Below are positions 7,753 to 16,517 of a DNA stretch of 37,169 nt, piece by piece. Origin of the DNA: an uncultured Bacteroidota bacterium. Its GTDB lineage: Bacteria; Bacteroidota; Bacteroidia; Flavobacteriales; Flavobacteriaceae. How positions within the stretch are numbered: the first letter of the stretch is position 1; each line of letters starts with the position of its first letter. Below the pieces are notes generated by a model. It was not told where the DNA came from. It saw only the letters and a list, made by a program, of their open reading frames with translations, and ran no database searches. Location: assembly GCA_902560065.1 (NCBI GenBank), contig CACEKG010000010.1, forward strand, positions 1 to 37,169. The letters are read 5' to 3'. Position numbers and translations under genes: made by a program.

Positions 7753-9616
7753 AAATAAATTTGATGTTATAGTTGTAGGCGGTGGCCACGCCGGCTGTGA
7801 AGCAGCAGCAGCAGCAGCTAATCTTGGCTCAAAAACTTTATTAATTACTATGAATTTACAGACATTAGGTCAGATGTCTTGTAATCCTGCTATGGGAGGT
7901 ATAGCAAAGGGACAAATAGTTCGTGAAATTGATGCGCTTGGAGGTTATAGTGGAATAGTTTCTGATAAAAGTGCTATTCAGTTCAAAATGCTTAATCAAT
8001 CCAAGGGTCCAGCTATGTGGAGCCCAAGAGTTCAATCTGATCGACAAATGTTTTCTCAAGAATGGCGTCAAATGCTCGAAAAAACAAAAAATTTAGATTT
8101 CTATCAAGAAATGGTAACTGATGTAATAGTTAAAAACAACAAAATTTGTGGTGTAAAAACCAGTTTAGGAATAAAAATTTATTCCAAGACAGTAATTTTA
8201 ACTAATGGAACGTTTTTAAATGGTAAAATTCATATTGGAGAAAAAAACTTTCAAGGAGGAAGAGCTGGAGAGAAATCTTCAGTAGGCTTAACAAGCAGTC
8301 TTTTAAATTTAGGATTTATCTCTGGTAGGATGAAAACAGGAACACCTCCAAGAGTTGATGGAAGGTCATTAGATTATAATAAAATGGAAGAGCAGCCTGG
8401 AGACATTAAACCCTCAAAATTTTCCTTTTCTAATCAAACGAAACCATTGAAATCTCAAATAAGTTGCCATATGACCCATACTAATAATTTGTCACATGAA
8501 ATATTAAGAGAAGGTTTTGACAGATCTCCTATGTTTAATGGTAATATTGAAAGTATAGGCCCTAGATATTGTCCCTCAATAGAAGATAAGATTAATCGTT
8601 TTAGTGATAAGTCTAGTCATCAAATTTTTGTCGAACCTGAAGGATGGAATACTATTGAGGTTTATGTCAATGGTTTTTCAACATCTTTACCTGAGGAAAT
8701 TCAATTTAAAGCATTAAGATCAATAGTAGGCTTTAAAAATGTTAAACTTTTTAGACCTGGATATGCTATAGAATATGATTTTTTTCAACCTACGCAGCTA
8801 TATAATACTTTAGAAACTAAATTAATTACTGGATTATATTTTGCAGGGCAAATAAACGGAACGACAGGTTATGAAGAAGCGGCCGCTCAGGGATTAATTG
8901 CAGGAATAAATGCAAGCTTAAAAATAAAAAGAAAAGATCCTTTTATATTAAGAAGAGACCAAGCTTACATAGGCGTTTTGATTGATGATTTAATCTTAAA
9001 GGGAACTGACGAGCCATACAGAATGTTTACTTCGAGAGCTGAGTATAGAACTTTATTAAGGCAGGACAATGCAGATAAGAGATTGTCTCCTATGGGGTAT
9101 AAATTAGGGTTGATTTCCTCTCAAAGAATGAAGACTTTAGATAATAAAATTAAAAAAACAAAAAGCGTAAAAGAATATTTATATTCAACAAGTTTTGATA
9201 TGAAATCAGCAAATTATTTGTTGTCTTCATTAGATGAGGTGCCAGTTAAACAAACTGACAAATTTTCTAAATTGCTCGCTAGACCAAATATTAAAAGAAA
9301 GGATATTAAAAACTTAAACCCTTTAAAAAAATATTTAATTAAGGAAAAAATATCTGATGAAATTCTTGAACAAGCAGAAATAGATATTAAATACTCAGGT
9401 TATATTGAAAAAGAAAAAAGAAATGTAGAAAAATTAATAAGACTTAGGAATATTAAAATTCCTGAAAAATTTAATTTCAATGAATTATCTTCTTTATCGT
9501 TCGAAGCAAAAGAAAAGCTAAATAAAATAAGACCTCAAACACTAGATCAAGCATCTAGAATTAGCGGAATTAAACCAAGTGATATAAGCGTTTTGTTAGT
9601 ATCAATGGGAAGATAA
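7745..9616 (+). CDS. mnmG: tRNA uridine-5-carboxymethylaminomethyl modification enzyme MnmG (GidA)
   Basis: With MnmE, this FAD enzyme installs the cmnm5 group on U34 of several tRNAs. The 623-aa length is standard. The FAD dinucleotide-binding motif GGGHAG is at residues 12-17. The MnmG signature GPRYCPSIEDK starts at 272 and contains the conserved Cys276. A second signature (INGTTGYEEAAAQG) is near 370, and the C-terminal tRNA-binding region ends ISVLLVSMGR. It overlaps ybeY by 8 bp. In many bacteria gidA is close to the replication origin, which agrees with the two flanking parS-type sites. Confidence 0.97.
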   Translation: MFENKFDVIVVGGGHAGCEAAAAAANLGSKTLLITMNLQTLGQMSCNPAMGGIAKGQIVREIDALGGYSGIVSDKSAIQFKMLNQSKGPAMWSPRVQSDRQMFSQEWRQMLEKTKNLDFYQEMVTDVIVKNNKICGVKTSLGIKIYSKTVILTNGTFLNGKIHIGEKNFQGGRAGEKSSVGLTSSLLNLGFISGRMKTGTPPRVDGRSLDYNKMEEQPGDIKPSKFSFSNQTKPLKSQISCHMTHTNNLSHEILREGFDRSPMFNGNIESIGPRYCPSIEDKINRFSDKSSHQIFVEPEGWNTIEVYVNGFSTSLPEEIQFKALRSIVGFKNVKLFRPGYAIEYDFFQPTQLYNTLETKLITGLYFAGQINGTTGYEEAAAQGLIAGINASLKIKRKDPFILRRDQAYIGVLIDDLILKGTDEPYRMFTSRAEYRTLLRQDNADKRLSPMGYKLGLISSQRMKTLDNKIKKTKSVKEYLYSTSFDMKSANYLLSSLDEVPVKQTDKFSKLLARPNIKRKDIKNLNPLKKYLIKEKISDEILEQAEIDIKYSGYIEKEKRNVEKLIRLRNIKIPEKFNFNELSSLSFEAKEKLNKIRPQTLDQASRISGIKPSDISVLLVSMGR

Positions 9617-9620
9617 ATTA

Positions 9621-9636
9621 TGTTTCACGTGGAACA
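9621..9636 (-). other. parS: Putative parS site 2 (ParB/Spo0J binding)
   Basis: The plus strand reads TGTTTCACGTGGAACA, the exact reverse complement of site 1. It lies between the mnmG stop and the methyltransferase ATG at 9639, so bound ParB would cover the methyltransferase translation start region. Confidence 0.85.
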
Positions 9637-9638
9637 AT

Positions 9639-10487
9639 ATGAAATTAAACAAAGACATATTTTTATACACTGCTGAAGATAAGTTAGTTACGAATAAAAA
9701 ATTTAATATATATTCGGATTTGAAACTTGATATTGCCTGGACAGATATTGGAAATGAAAAAGATTTGTCAAAATATTACCTTTCAGAAAAATATGATTCA
9801 TTTAAAAAAACGCCTTTAACATTTTTTGATTATCTCTACAATTTTGTCCAAAATTTAATGCTCAGGTATAAATGGAAAATAATAAAAAAATTAATTCCAA
9901 GAAAATTTAAATCACTTGATATTGGTTCTGGATTAGGAGTTTTTGCTGAGTTTTGTTTAAAGAGAGGAATTGATCAGTCAATAGTAGAAAATAATTTAAA
10001 AGCATTAAAAATTTGTAAGAATAAGAGATTAAAGTCATTTTCTTCAATCAATAAAATTCCGAATAATTTAAAATTTGATCTTATAACTTTTTGGCATTCT
10101 TTGGAACATATAATTAATTTAAATGAAACTTTAAATAAATGTGATTCATTATTAGACAAGAATGGGTTCTTAGTTATTGCTGTTCCCAATATTAATAGTT
10201 TTGATTCAAAGCACTACATGGAAAAATGGGCAGCATTAGATGTCCCAAGGCACTTATGGCATTTTACTAGAAAAGGAATTGAATCTTTATTAAAAAGTAA
10301 AGACTTTATTTTAATTAAAAGTTACCCTTTATTCTTTGATGCATTTTACATAGCCTATATAAGTGAAAAACAAAATGGAACAATTTTCCCTTTTTTTAAA
10401 GCAATTTTAATAGGAATCGCATCAAATATTAAGGCTTTTTTCAGCCAAGAGTATTCCTCTATAATTTATGTTTTTAAAAAAAATTAA
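9639..10487 (+). CDS. Class I SAM-dependent methyltransferase (Methyltransf_23 type)
   Basis: This 282-aa protein has SAM-binding motif I at residues 93-100 (LDIGSGLG), an acidic-loop region, and the motif WHSLEH at 152-157 with the post-motif NGFLVIAVPN, all typical of the Methyltransf_23 group. DVPRHLWHFT near 205 is also characteristic. Homologues often start with a small zinc-ribbon of paired cysteines, but here there is no Cys before residue 106, so that module is degenerate although the rest of the N-terminus can be aligned in outline. The substrate is unknown. It follows mnmG by 22 bp, across parS site 2, and overlaps convergent holB by 4 bp. Confidence 0.85.
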   Translation: MKLNKDIFLYTAEDKLVTNKKFNIYSDLKLDIAWTDIGNEKDLSKYYLSEKYDSFKKTPLTFFDYLYNFVQNLMLRYKWKIIKKLIPRKFKSLDIGSGLGVFAEFCLKRGIDQSIVENNLKALKICKNKRLKSFSSINKIPNNLKFDLITFWHSLEHIINLNETLNKCDSLLDKNGFLVIAVPNINSFDSKHYMEKWAALDVPRHLWHFTRKGIESLLKSKDFILIKSYPLFFDAFYIAYISEKQNGTIFPFFKAILIGIASNIKAFFSQEYSSIIYVFKKN

Positions 10488-11599
10488 TTCTTAGAAAAAC
10501 TTAACAGTCTTTTTGTTTTTATTGCAATTTCTGTTAAAAGCATTTTTTTGTTTACATTTTGTTCAATATAATTTTGCGATTTTTCAAATAATGCAACAAA
10601 TTTTTTCAAAGTTTTTTTATTAATATATGGAGAAAGGTTTTCTATTTTAAAATTGGTAGAACTTTTAAATGGAGCAATTTTTTCAAGATTATAATTGACA
10701 AAAAAAGCAGACCTTAGAAACTCAATTGAATAAAATAAAAAATCTTTAATTTTTTCATTTCCTAATAGAGAGACTTTATTAATCCAATCATATAATTGAA
10801 TGTTACTTTCCTTTTTTTGATTTGAACTAAATGAAATTCTAAGTAATTCAATTATTAGTAACTCATACTCAGAAAAACAGTCATTATTTAAAATGTTATT
10901 TATTGTTCTTATACTATCTAAAGTGTTATTATAATTAATTTTTTCAATATTATTTTTAACAAGGTAATCTTTTATATATAAATCTTTAATGGGCTTTAAA
11001 TAGATTTTTTGGCATCTAGAATAAATTGTAGGAAGTAGTTTTAAAGAATCTTCTGCTATCATAATAAAGAAAGTTTTTTTAGGAGGTTCTTCCAATAATT
11101 TAAGAACCTTATTAGAAGCTGATAAATTCATTTTTTCAAGCCCCCAAATTAATATTACTTTATTACCTCCTGAAAAAGATTTTAAATTTATATGATTTTG
11201 AAGATTTTCAATTTCATTTACAGTTATTACCCCTTCTTTATTTTCATCACCTATCATTTTAAGCCAATCTGCATATGAACCATATATGTTTTTTTCTATA
11301 AATATTAACCATTCTTTTATAAAATCAATTGATAATTTGCTTTTGTTTGAATATATTGGATATATAAATTTTAAATCCGGATTTTGAAGGAGATTTTTTA
11401 TATTTTTTCCTTGAGTAAAAAGTTTTTCAAGATTTTCTTTTCCGTAAATTAGAAGCACACAAAAATAAAGTGCTAAGCCCAATCCGCCATACCCATTTTT
11501 GTCTACAAAAAGCTGACAATGAGGAACATACATGTTCTCACACATTTCATCTATATTCTTTTTAATTTTGTCTTGACCAATTATATTTTTGAAGTACAT
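10484..11599 (-). CDS. holB: DNA polymerase III subunit delta'
   Basis: Delta' is part of the clamp-loader complex. The 371-aa product opens with FKNIIGQDKIKKNI and has an AAA+ fold whose P-loop is degenerate (DKNGYGGLGLA, no Lys-Thr), as expected for a non-ATP-binding delta'. The segments NKVLKLLEEPPKKTFFIM and PTIYSRCQKI give the SRC motif that contacts neighbouring clamp-loader subunits. The C-terminal half is helical and poorly conserved. It is divergent from pgk. A TATATTTG box lies 4 bp upstream of its ATG. Confidence 0.9.
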   Translation of the reverse strand: MYFKNIIGQDKIKKNIDEMCENMYVPHCQLFVDKNGYGGLGLALYFCVLLIYGKENLEKLFTQGKNIKNLLQNPDLKFIYPIYSNKSKLSIDFIKEWLIFIEKNIYGSYADWLKMIGDENKEGVITVNEIENLQNHINLKSFSGGNKVILIWGLEKMNLSASNKVLKLLEEPPKKTFFIMIAEDSLKLLPTIYSRCQKIYLKPIKDLYIKDYLVKNNIEKINYNNTLDSIRTINNILNNDCFSEYELLIIELLRISFSSNQKKESNIQLYDWINKVSLLGNEKIKDFLFYSIEFLRSAFFVNYNLEKIAPFKSSTNFKIENLSPYINKKTLKKFVALFEKSQNYIEQNVNKKMLLTEIAIKTKRLLSFSKN

Positions 11600-11603
11600 T
11601 TAT

Positions 11604-11611
11604 CAAATATA
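11604..11611 (-). promoter_or_regulatory. Promoter -7 box for holB (TATATTTG)
   Basis: The minus strand reads TATATTTG, matching TAnnTTTG, and ends 4 bp before the holB ATG at 11599. The short distance implies a leaderless or almost leaderless transcript. The -33 region is only A/T-rich. Confidence 0.45.
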
Positions 11612-11650
11612 ACATTAGTTTTTATTAATATTTTAATTTTAGTTTCTCTA

Positions 11651-11679
11651 TTTGTTAGTCAATAATTATAGTATTTTTG
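11651..11679 (+). promoter_or_regulatory. Bacteroidota-type promoter for pgk (TTTG-N17-TATTTTTG)
   Basis: TTTG at 11651-11654 and TATTTTTG at 11672-11679 match the -33 and -7 elements with a 17-bp spacer. This is the best two-element promoter in the window. The -7 box ends 5 bp before the ATG at 11685. A TTG within the -33 element (11652) is in frame with pgk, but the promoter position argues against it as the start. Confidence 0.6.
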
Positions 11680-11684
11680 AGATA

Positions 11685-12872
11685 ATGAAAACATTAGTAA
11701 ACCATTCTTTTATAAATAAAAAAGTATTAATTAGAGTTGATTTTAATGTTCCATTAAATGATAAATTACAAGTGGTTGATAATACTAGAATTTATGCTGC
11801 AAAGCCAACTATTGATTATGTTTTAAATAATGGAGGAAGTTGTATTTTAATTTCACACATGGGAAGACCTCAGGGATTTTCTCCAGATTTATCTTTAAAA
11901 AATATTGTTTCAGAGGTTAGTAAAGTTTTAGGCAGACCTGTTTACTTTTTTTCTGATTGTATAGGAGAAGAAGCTGAGAATAAATCTAGATTATTAGAGC
12001 CTGGACAAGTTTTATTGTTAGAAAACCTAAGGTTTTATAAAGAAGAATCTGAGGGGGATTTTGATTTTGCAAAAAAGTTGTCAAGACATGGCACAGTATT
12101 TATTAATGATGCTTTTGGAGCGGCCCATAGAGCTCATGCATCTACTACCATAATTTCAAGGTTTTTTAAGAATAATAAATTTTTTGGAAAATTATTAGAG
12201 AAAGAAGTTTTAGCAATTGATAAAGTTTTAAAGTCAGGAGAAAAACCTGTTTTAGCAATAATAGGAGGAGCAAAAGTATCATCTAAAATTACGATTATAG
12301 AAAGTATGTTAGATAAAATAGATCATTTAATTATAGGAGGAGGCATGGTATATACATTTATATACGCCTTAAAAGGAAAAATAGGAAATTCAATTTACGA
12401 AAAGGATTATGCAAATGTTGCATTAAAGATAATTGATAAGGCAAAATCTAAAAACGTTTTATTGCATCTTCCAATTGATGTAGTTGCAGGGGACAATTTT
12501 TCTAATAATTCAAATCAAAAGATTTTTGATGTAAATAATATTTCAAAAGGATGGGAAGGAATGGATGCTGGACCAAAGTCTCTTAAACTTTTTGAAAGTA
12601 TAATTTTAAAATGTAACACAATACTTTGGAATGGACCACTAGGCGTTTTTGAGTTTGAAAATTTTGCTAAAGGAACAATTAAAATAGGTGATTCTATTGC
12701 AAAAAAAACTAAGCTTGGCGCTTTTTCTTTAGTTGGAGGAGGAGATTCTGTTTTCGCAGTTAAAAAGTATGGTTTAGAGAATAAAATGAGTTATGTTAGT
12801 ACTGGGGGTGGGGCAATGTTGGAGAGCTTAGAGGGTAAAATATTACCTGGAATTAAAGCATTAATTGATTAA
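11685..12872 (+). CDS. pgk: Phosphoglycerate kinase
   Basis: Pgk interconverts 1,3-bisphosphoglycerate + ADP and 3-phosphoglycerate + ATP in glycolysis and gluconeogenesis. The 395-aa product has all the family blocks: IRVDFNVPLN near the N-terminus, SHMGRPQG, LLENLRFYKEE, the hinge region AIIGGAKVSSKI, NGPLGVFE, and the nucleotide-binding VGGGDSVFAV and STGGGAMLE near the C-terminus. The ATG at 11685 is preferred over the in-frame TTG 11 codons upstream because homologues start here and the promoter -7 box ends 5 bp before it. The next gene's TTG start overlaps its last codons. Confidence 0.96.
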   Translation: MKTLVNHSFINKKVLIRVDFNVPLNDKLQVVDNTRIYAAKPTIDYVLNNGGSCILISHMGRPQGFSPDLSLKNIVSEVSKVLGRPVYFFSDCIGEEAENKSRLLEPGQVLLLENLRFYKEESEGDFDFAKKLSRHGTVFINDAFGAAHRAHASTTIISRFFKNNKFFGKLLEKEVLAIDKVLKSGEKPVLAIIGGAKVSSKITIIESMLDKIDHLIIGGGMVYTFIYALKGKIGNSIYEKDYANVALKIIDKAKSKNVLLHLPIDVVAGDNFSNNSNQKIFDVNNISKGWEGMDAGPKSLKLFESIILKCNTILWNGPLGVFEFENFAKGTIKIGDSIAKKTKLGAFSLVGGGDSVFAVKKYGLENKMSYVSTGGGAMLESLEGKILPGIKALID

Positions 12873-13839
12873 ACAATTTTTTTTGAGGCTTAAAATTATA
12901 TTTATTTTTTTTTTAATCTTTTCCTGTAATAAGAGGAAGAATCAACCATATTTAGCAGAATCTAACGGAAGAATAAATGATTTAACGATTGTTATGAATA
13001 AGAATGATTGGGAAAATTCTTTAGGAAAAATAATTAGACAAGAATTAAATAAACCATATGAGGGTCTTCCAACTGATGAGCCAAAGTTTAATTTGTATTA
13101 CTTAAATCCAAGAGCATTTTCTGGATTTGCAAAGCAAAGTAGAAATATTTTATGGTTTGTAAATAATGACTTAAATGAATTTAAGTTGATGGAAAATGTA
13201 TTTTCTAAACCTCAAATTGTTATTAAAAGTTCTTTTGAGGATAATGATTTACATGAATTTTATTTTAAAGAAAATGTTAATCTTATAATAAATACAATTT
13301 CATACAATGAAAGAAAGGAAAAATTAAGAAGAATCAATAAATCTTTATCTACATCTAAAGATTTAGAAAATAGATTTGGAATTAGATTAAAATATCCCTC
13401 TGCATATAAAACAGTTAAAGACACTACCAATTTTATATGGATTCAGAAAGATATTCCAAAAGGACATATGAATATTATTTCATATTCTATTCCAAAAAAT
13501 AATTTCAACTCTTTTAATAACAAAAGAATTGTCAGTATTAGAGATTCCATTGGAAAAATATATGTTCCAGGAAGATTGAAAGGATCATATATGATTACAG
13601 AAAAAGCCTACAAACCATTTTTTTATAAATCAAAAAAAGAAAATAATCCACTATATATAACAAAAGGAACTTGGGAAGTTCACAATGATTTTATGGCAGG
13701 TCCATTTGTAAATTATTTTGTTGAAGATATTATTAATAATAGATGGATAGTTATTGAAGGTTTTACTTTTGCGCCTTCAACTAAAAAAAGAGATTATATG
13801 TTCGAACTAGAGACTATTTTGAATACAATAAAATTATGA
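12865..13839 (+). CDS. DUF4837 family lipoprotein
   Basis: This 324-aa protein has a lipoprotein signal peptide (hydrophobic stretch then LIFS-Cys, Cys21) and resembles the Bacteroidota family DUF4837, whose function is unknown. Visible family features are NGRINDLTIVMN near the N-terminus and the C-terminal ITKGTWEVHNDFMAGPFV and RWIVIEGFTFAP. It should be anchored in the outer or inner membrane. The start is uncertain: TTG at 12865 overlaps pgk by 8 bp, and another in-frame TTG is at 12883; there is no ATG before the signal core. It is probably co-transcribed with pgk and converges with tatA (5-bp gap). Confidence 0.8.
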   Translation: MIKQFFLRLKIIFIFFLIFSCNKRKNQPYLAESNGRINDLTIVMNKNDWENSLGKIIRQELNKPYEGLPTDEPKFNLYYLNPRAFSGFAKQSRNILWFVNNDLNEFKLMENVFSKPQIVIKSSFEDNDLHEFYFKENVNLIINTISYNERKEKLRRINKSLSTSKDLENRFGIRLKYPSAYKTVKDTTNFIWIQKDIPKGHMNIISYSIPKNNFNSFNNKRIVSIRDSIGKIYVPGRLKGSYMITEKAYKPFFYKSKKENNPLYITKGTWEVHNDFMAGPFVNYFVEDIINNRWIVIEGFTFAPSTKKRDYMFELETILNTIKL

Positions 13840-13844
13840 AAAAC

Positions 13845-14012
13845 CTATTCTTTTTTTTCATTAATTTTTTTTTCATCATTATCTTCTTTAGTAGCTTTTT
13901 TGAACTCTTTAATACCGCTTCCAAGGCCTTTCATTAACTCAGGAATTTTTCTTCCTCCAAAAAGCAAGAGTACTACGGCAATTATAAGAATAATTTGAGG
14001 GGCTCCAATCAT
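13845..14012 (-). CDS. tatA: Twin-arginine translocase subunit TatA (small, 55 aa)
   Basis: I read this short gene from the minus strand. The product starts [20 protein letters not shown], continues [20 protein letters not shown], and ends in a Lys/Glu-rich tail. It has the TatA layout: a short N-terminus, one transmembrane helix (residues 5-18), the FGGRKIPEL hinge, an amphipathic helix and a charged tail. TatA forms the pore for folded proteins with twin-arginine signals. At 55 aa it is shorter than E. coli TatA (about 89) but usual for flavobacteria. tatC is not nearby. It is divergent from the M23 peptidase gene and convergent with the DUF4837 gene. Confidence 0.9.
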   Translation of the reverse strand: MIGAPQIILIIAVVLLLFGGRKIPELMKGLGSGIKEFKKATKEDNDEKKINEKKE

Positions 14013-14045
14013 AATTTTGTAAGGGTTAATTATTTATTATTTAAA

Positions 14046-14053
14046 CAAATTTA
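14046..14053 (-). promoter_or_regulatory. Candidate promoter -7 box for tatA (TAAATTTG)
   Basis: The minus strand reads TAAATTTG, matching TAnnTTTG, 33 bp upstream of the tatA ATG. This would give a leader of about 25-30 nt, longer than for most genes here, so the assignment is tentative. Confidence 0.3.
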
Positions 14054-14117
14054 GTTAAATATTTAACTTATTCTATATCATTTATTATAATTGATATTTT
14101 AAACTTTGAGTAATCCT

Positions 14118-14125
14118 TATATTTG
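14118..14125 (+). promoter_or_regulatory. Promoter -7 box for the M23 peptidase operon (TATATTTG)
   Basis: TATATTTG matches TAnnTTTG and ends 8 bp before the ATG at 14134. A TTG at 14091-14093 could be a -33 element with a long spacer (24 bp). It probably drives the M23, GH3, glycosyltransferase and pyruvyl transferase genes. Confidence 0.45.
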
Positions 14126-14133
14126 AATACAAT

Positions 14134-15005
14134 ATGTCAAAAAAAAATAAACCATCAAATAAAATAATAAAAAAATTGACTAGTCGCTATCGAATGTTGG
14201 TAGTTAATGAAGAAACATTTGAAGAACAATTTCAATTTCGATTATCTAGATTAAATGTTATTATAGTTTCAATTTTTTTGTTTTCAATTTTTAGTGTAGG
14301 ATTATTTTTTACAATTGCATATACTCCATTAAGAGAATATATTCCAGGATATGATTCAAGTGAGATTAGAATTAATGCCATAGAAAACTTATTTATTACA
14401 GATTCTCTAATAAATATTTATGAAAAGAATTCTCGGTACTTGAATTCAGTTAAAAAGGTTTTAACAGGAGAGAATTTAGATGAATCCTTTTTTCAAATAA
14501 TAATCTTGAAAACGATTCAATTCTAGAGAAATTTAGTGAATTAATTAAAGGAAATAAAGCGGATTCAATTTTAAGAAAAATAGTTGACGAAGAGGATAAA
14601 TATAATATTGATCAAAATTTTTTATTAAACTCAAAGGTTTTTTTAAATTCTCCTGCAAAAGGCCCTATTTCTCAAGGGTTTAATATAAAAGATGAACACT
14701 TTGCAGTAGATATAGTTCTAAAAGAAAATTATCCAATTAAATCTATAGCTGATGGAACTGTAATTTTTTCAGAATGGACATCTCAAACAGGATATGTTAT
14801 AATAATCATTCATAATTACGGTTTTATGTCTGTTTATAAGCATAATTCTAGTTTAAGAAAAAAACAAGGAGAGCTTGTATTAGCAGGTGAAGTTATTGCT
14901 GCTGCTGGGAATACTGGAGAGTATTCAACCGGATGGCATTTGCATTTTGAATTGTGGCTTGATGGTTACCCTATGGATCCAGAACAATTTTTAAATTTTA
15001 ATTAA
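14134..15005 (+). pseudogene. M23 metallopeptidase, split by a one-base frameshift
   Basis: The first frame (14134-14526) encodes a cytoplasmic start (SRYRMLVVNEETFEEQ), one transmembrane helix (about residues 43-63) and the start of a periplasmic linker, then ends in a foreign tail and a stop. From 14493 the -1 frame runs unbroken to the TAA at 15003-15005 and encodes the rest of the linker and a complete LytM/M23 domain: HFAVD (His-x3-Asp zinc ligands), YKHN, and GWHLHFELW (His-x-His). The switch lies in a run of six T (14488-14493). One extra T would restore a single 290-aa protein of usual length. Because all catalytic residues survive, this is a sequencing or assembly error, a very recent mutation, or transcript slippage. 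The restored enzyme would cleave peptidoglycan peptide bonds. The GH3 gene follows 3 bp later. Confidence 0.85.
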
Positions 15006-15008
15006 ATA

Positions 15009-16514
15009 ATGTTAAAAGGGTTTTTAGCTAAAATTTTTTCAAAATATATTTATTTCAAGAATAAGGATTGGATAAACAATCCAATAAAATATCAGAATTT
15101 AATTTTTAAGGATTTAATTAAAAAAGGTTCAAACACAAGTTTTGGGTTAGACAATGATTTTAAAAACATAAAATCATATCAGGATTTTGTTCAAAAAGTA
15201 AAAGTTAGGGATTATGAGGAAATTAAAATTTATATCGAAAAAATACTATCTGGAGAAAAAAATGTTTTATGGCCAGGAAAACCTATGTATTTTGCTAAAA
15301 CCAGTGGAACTACCTCAGGTATAAAGTATATACCAATAACTAATGTTTCCATAAAAACTCATATAAATTCTGCAAGAGATTCTATATTAAATTATATTCA
15401 TAAAAGCGGAAACACTAAAATAGCTTATGGTAAACATATTTTTATTCAAGGATCCCCTATTTTGAAAAAGAAAAATGGAATTTTAATAGGAAGGCTTTCT
15501 GGAATAGCTGCTCATTATGTTCCAAAGTATATGTTAAAAAACAGAATGCCTAGTTGGGATACTAATTGTATTGATGACTGGGAAAAAAAAGTAGATAACA
15601 TAGTAAAAGAGACAATTGATAAAAACATGACTATAATCGCTGGAATTCCATCTTGGGTTCAAATGTATTTTGAAAAGTTATTAAGTAAATCAAAAAATAA
15701 TATATGCAAACAATTTCCAAATTTTAGTCTTTTTATATATGGGGGAGTAAATTTTGAACCGTATAAATTAATTTTTGATAAATTAATTGGAAGAAATGTA
15801 GATACTATTGAAGTTTATCCTGCTTCTGAAGGATTTATTGCTTATCAAGATCAATTAAATGATAAAAGCTTACTATTATTGGTTAATAATGGAATTTTTT
15901 ATGAATTTATTGAAGCATCAAAATTTCATGATAAAAATGCTAAAAGATATAATTTAAGTCAGGTTAAAAAACAAGTTAATTATGTAATTATAATCTCTAC
16001 AAATGCTGGTCTTTGGGCATATAATATTGGAGACACAATAGAATTTACTTCATTAAAACCATATAGAATAAAAGTAACAGGAAGAATTAGTCATTTTATT
16101 TCTGCTTTTGGGGAACATGTTATAGGATCTGAAGTTGAAAAAGCTTTGAGTTTTGGGTTAAAATATCATAAGACAAAAATTTTTGTCAGAGAATTTACCG
16201 TTGCGCCTGTTATTGATTCTAAAAAAGACTGTTCTTATCATAAGTGGTTTATTGAATTTGATAAACTTCCAAAGGATTTAAAATCTTTAGAAAAGAACAT
16301 AGATTTTTCTCTTCAAGAACAAAATATATATTATAAGGATTTAATAAAGGGAAAAATTCTAAGAAGACTTGTTGTTAAAGCTGTTGAAAAAAATAGTTTT
16401 TCTAATTATATGAAAAATATAGGTAAATTAGGAGGTCAAAATAAAGTTCCCAGATTATCTAATGACTATAAAATTGCAAGCTATTTAGAAAAATATGTTA
16501 TAAATAAAGATTAG
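15009..16514 (+). CDS. GH3 auxin-responsive promoter family protein (acyl-adenylate-forming enzyme)
   Basis: This 501-aa protein belongs to the GH3 family of the ANL adenylating superfamily. The ATP-binding loop FAKTSGTTSGIKYIP is at about residues 97-111. Further family blocks are GRLSGIAAHYVPKYM, IEVYPASEGFIAYQD (adenine-binding region) and LWAYNIGDTIEFTS. The C-terminal subdomain begins near KVTGRISHFISAFGEHV. Plant GH3 enzymes conjugate acids to amino acids; the substrate of the bacterial members is not known. In related genomes I recall it beside tatA and an M23 peptidase, as here. The downstream glycosyltransferase starts 3 bp after its stop. Confidence 0.88.
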   Translation: MLKGFLAKIFSKYIYFKNKDWINNPIKYQNLIFKDLIKKGSNTSFGLDNDFKNIKSYQDFVQKVKVRDYEEIKIYIEKILSGEKNVLWPGKPMYFAKTSGTTSGIKYIPITNVSIKTHINSARDSILNYIHKSGNTKIAYGKHIFIQGSPILKKKNGILIGRLSGIAAHYVPKYMLKNRMPSWDTNCIDDWEKKVDNIVKETIDKNMTIIAGIPSWVQMYFEKLLSKSKNNICKQFPNFSLFIYGGVNFEPYKLIFDKLIGRNVDTIEVYPASEGFIAYQDQLNDKSLLLLVNNGIFYEFIEASKFHDKNAKRYNLSQVKKQVNYVIIISTNAGLWAYNIGDTIEFTSLKPYRIKVTGRISHFISAFGEHVIGSEVEKALSFGLKYHKTKIFVREFTVAPVIDSKKDCSYHKWFIEFDKLPKDLKSLEKNIDFSLQEQNIYYKDLIKGKILRRLVVKAVEKNSFSNYMKNIGKLGGQNKVPRLSNDYKIASYLEKYVINKD

Positions 16515-16517
16515 TTT

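Noticed and set aside
7801-7818. AGC/GCA triplet repeat
   Set aside because: It encodes the Ala run after the FAD motif of MnmG, which is common in this family.
10484-11599. HolB read as a broken ATPase because of its degenerate P-loop
   Set aside because: Delta' subunits normally lack a working P-loop.
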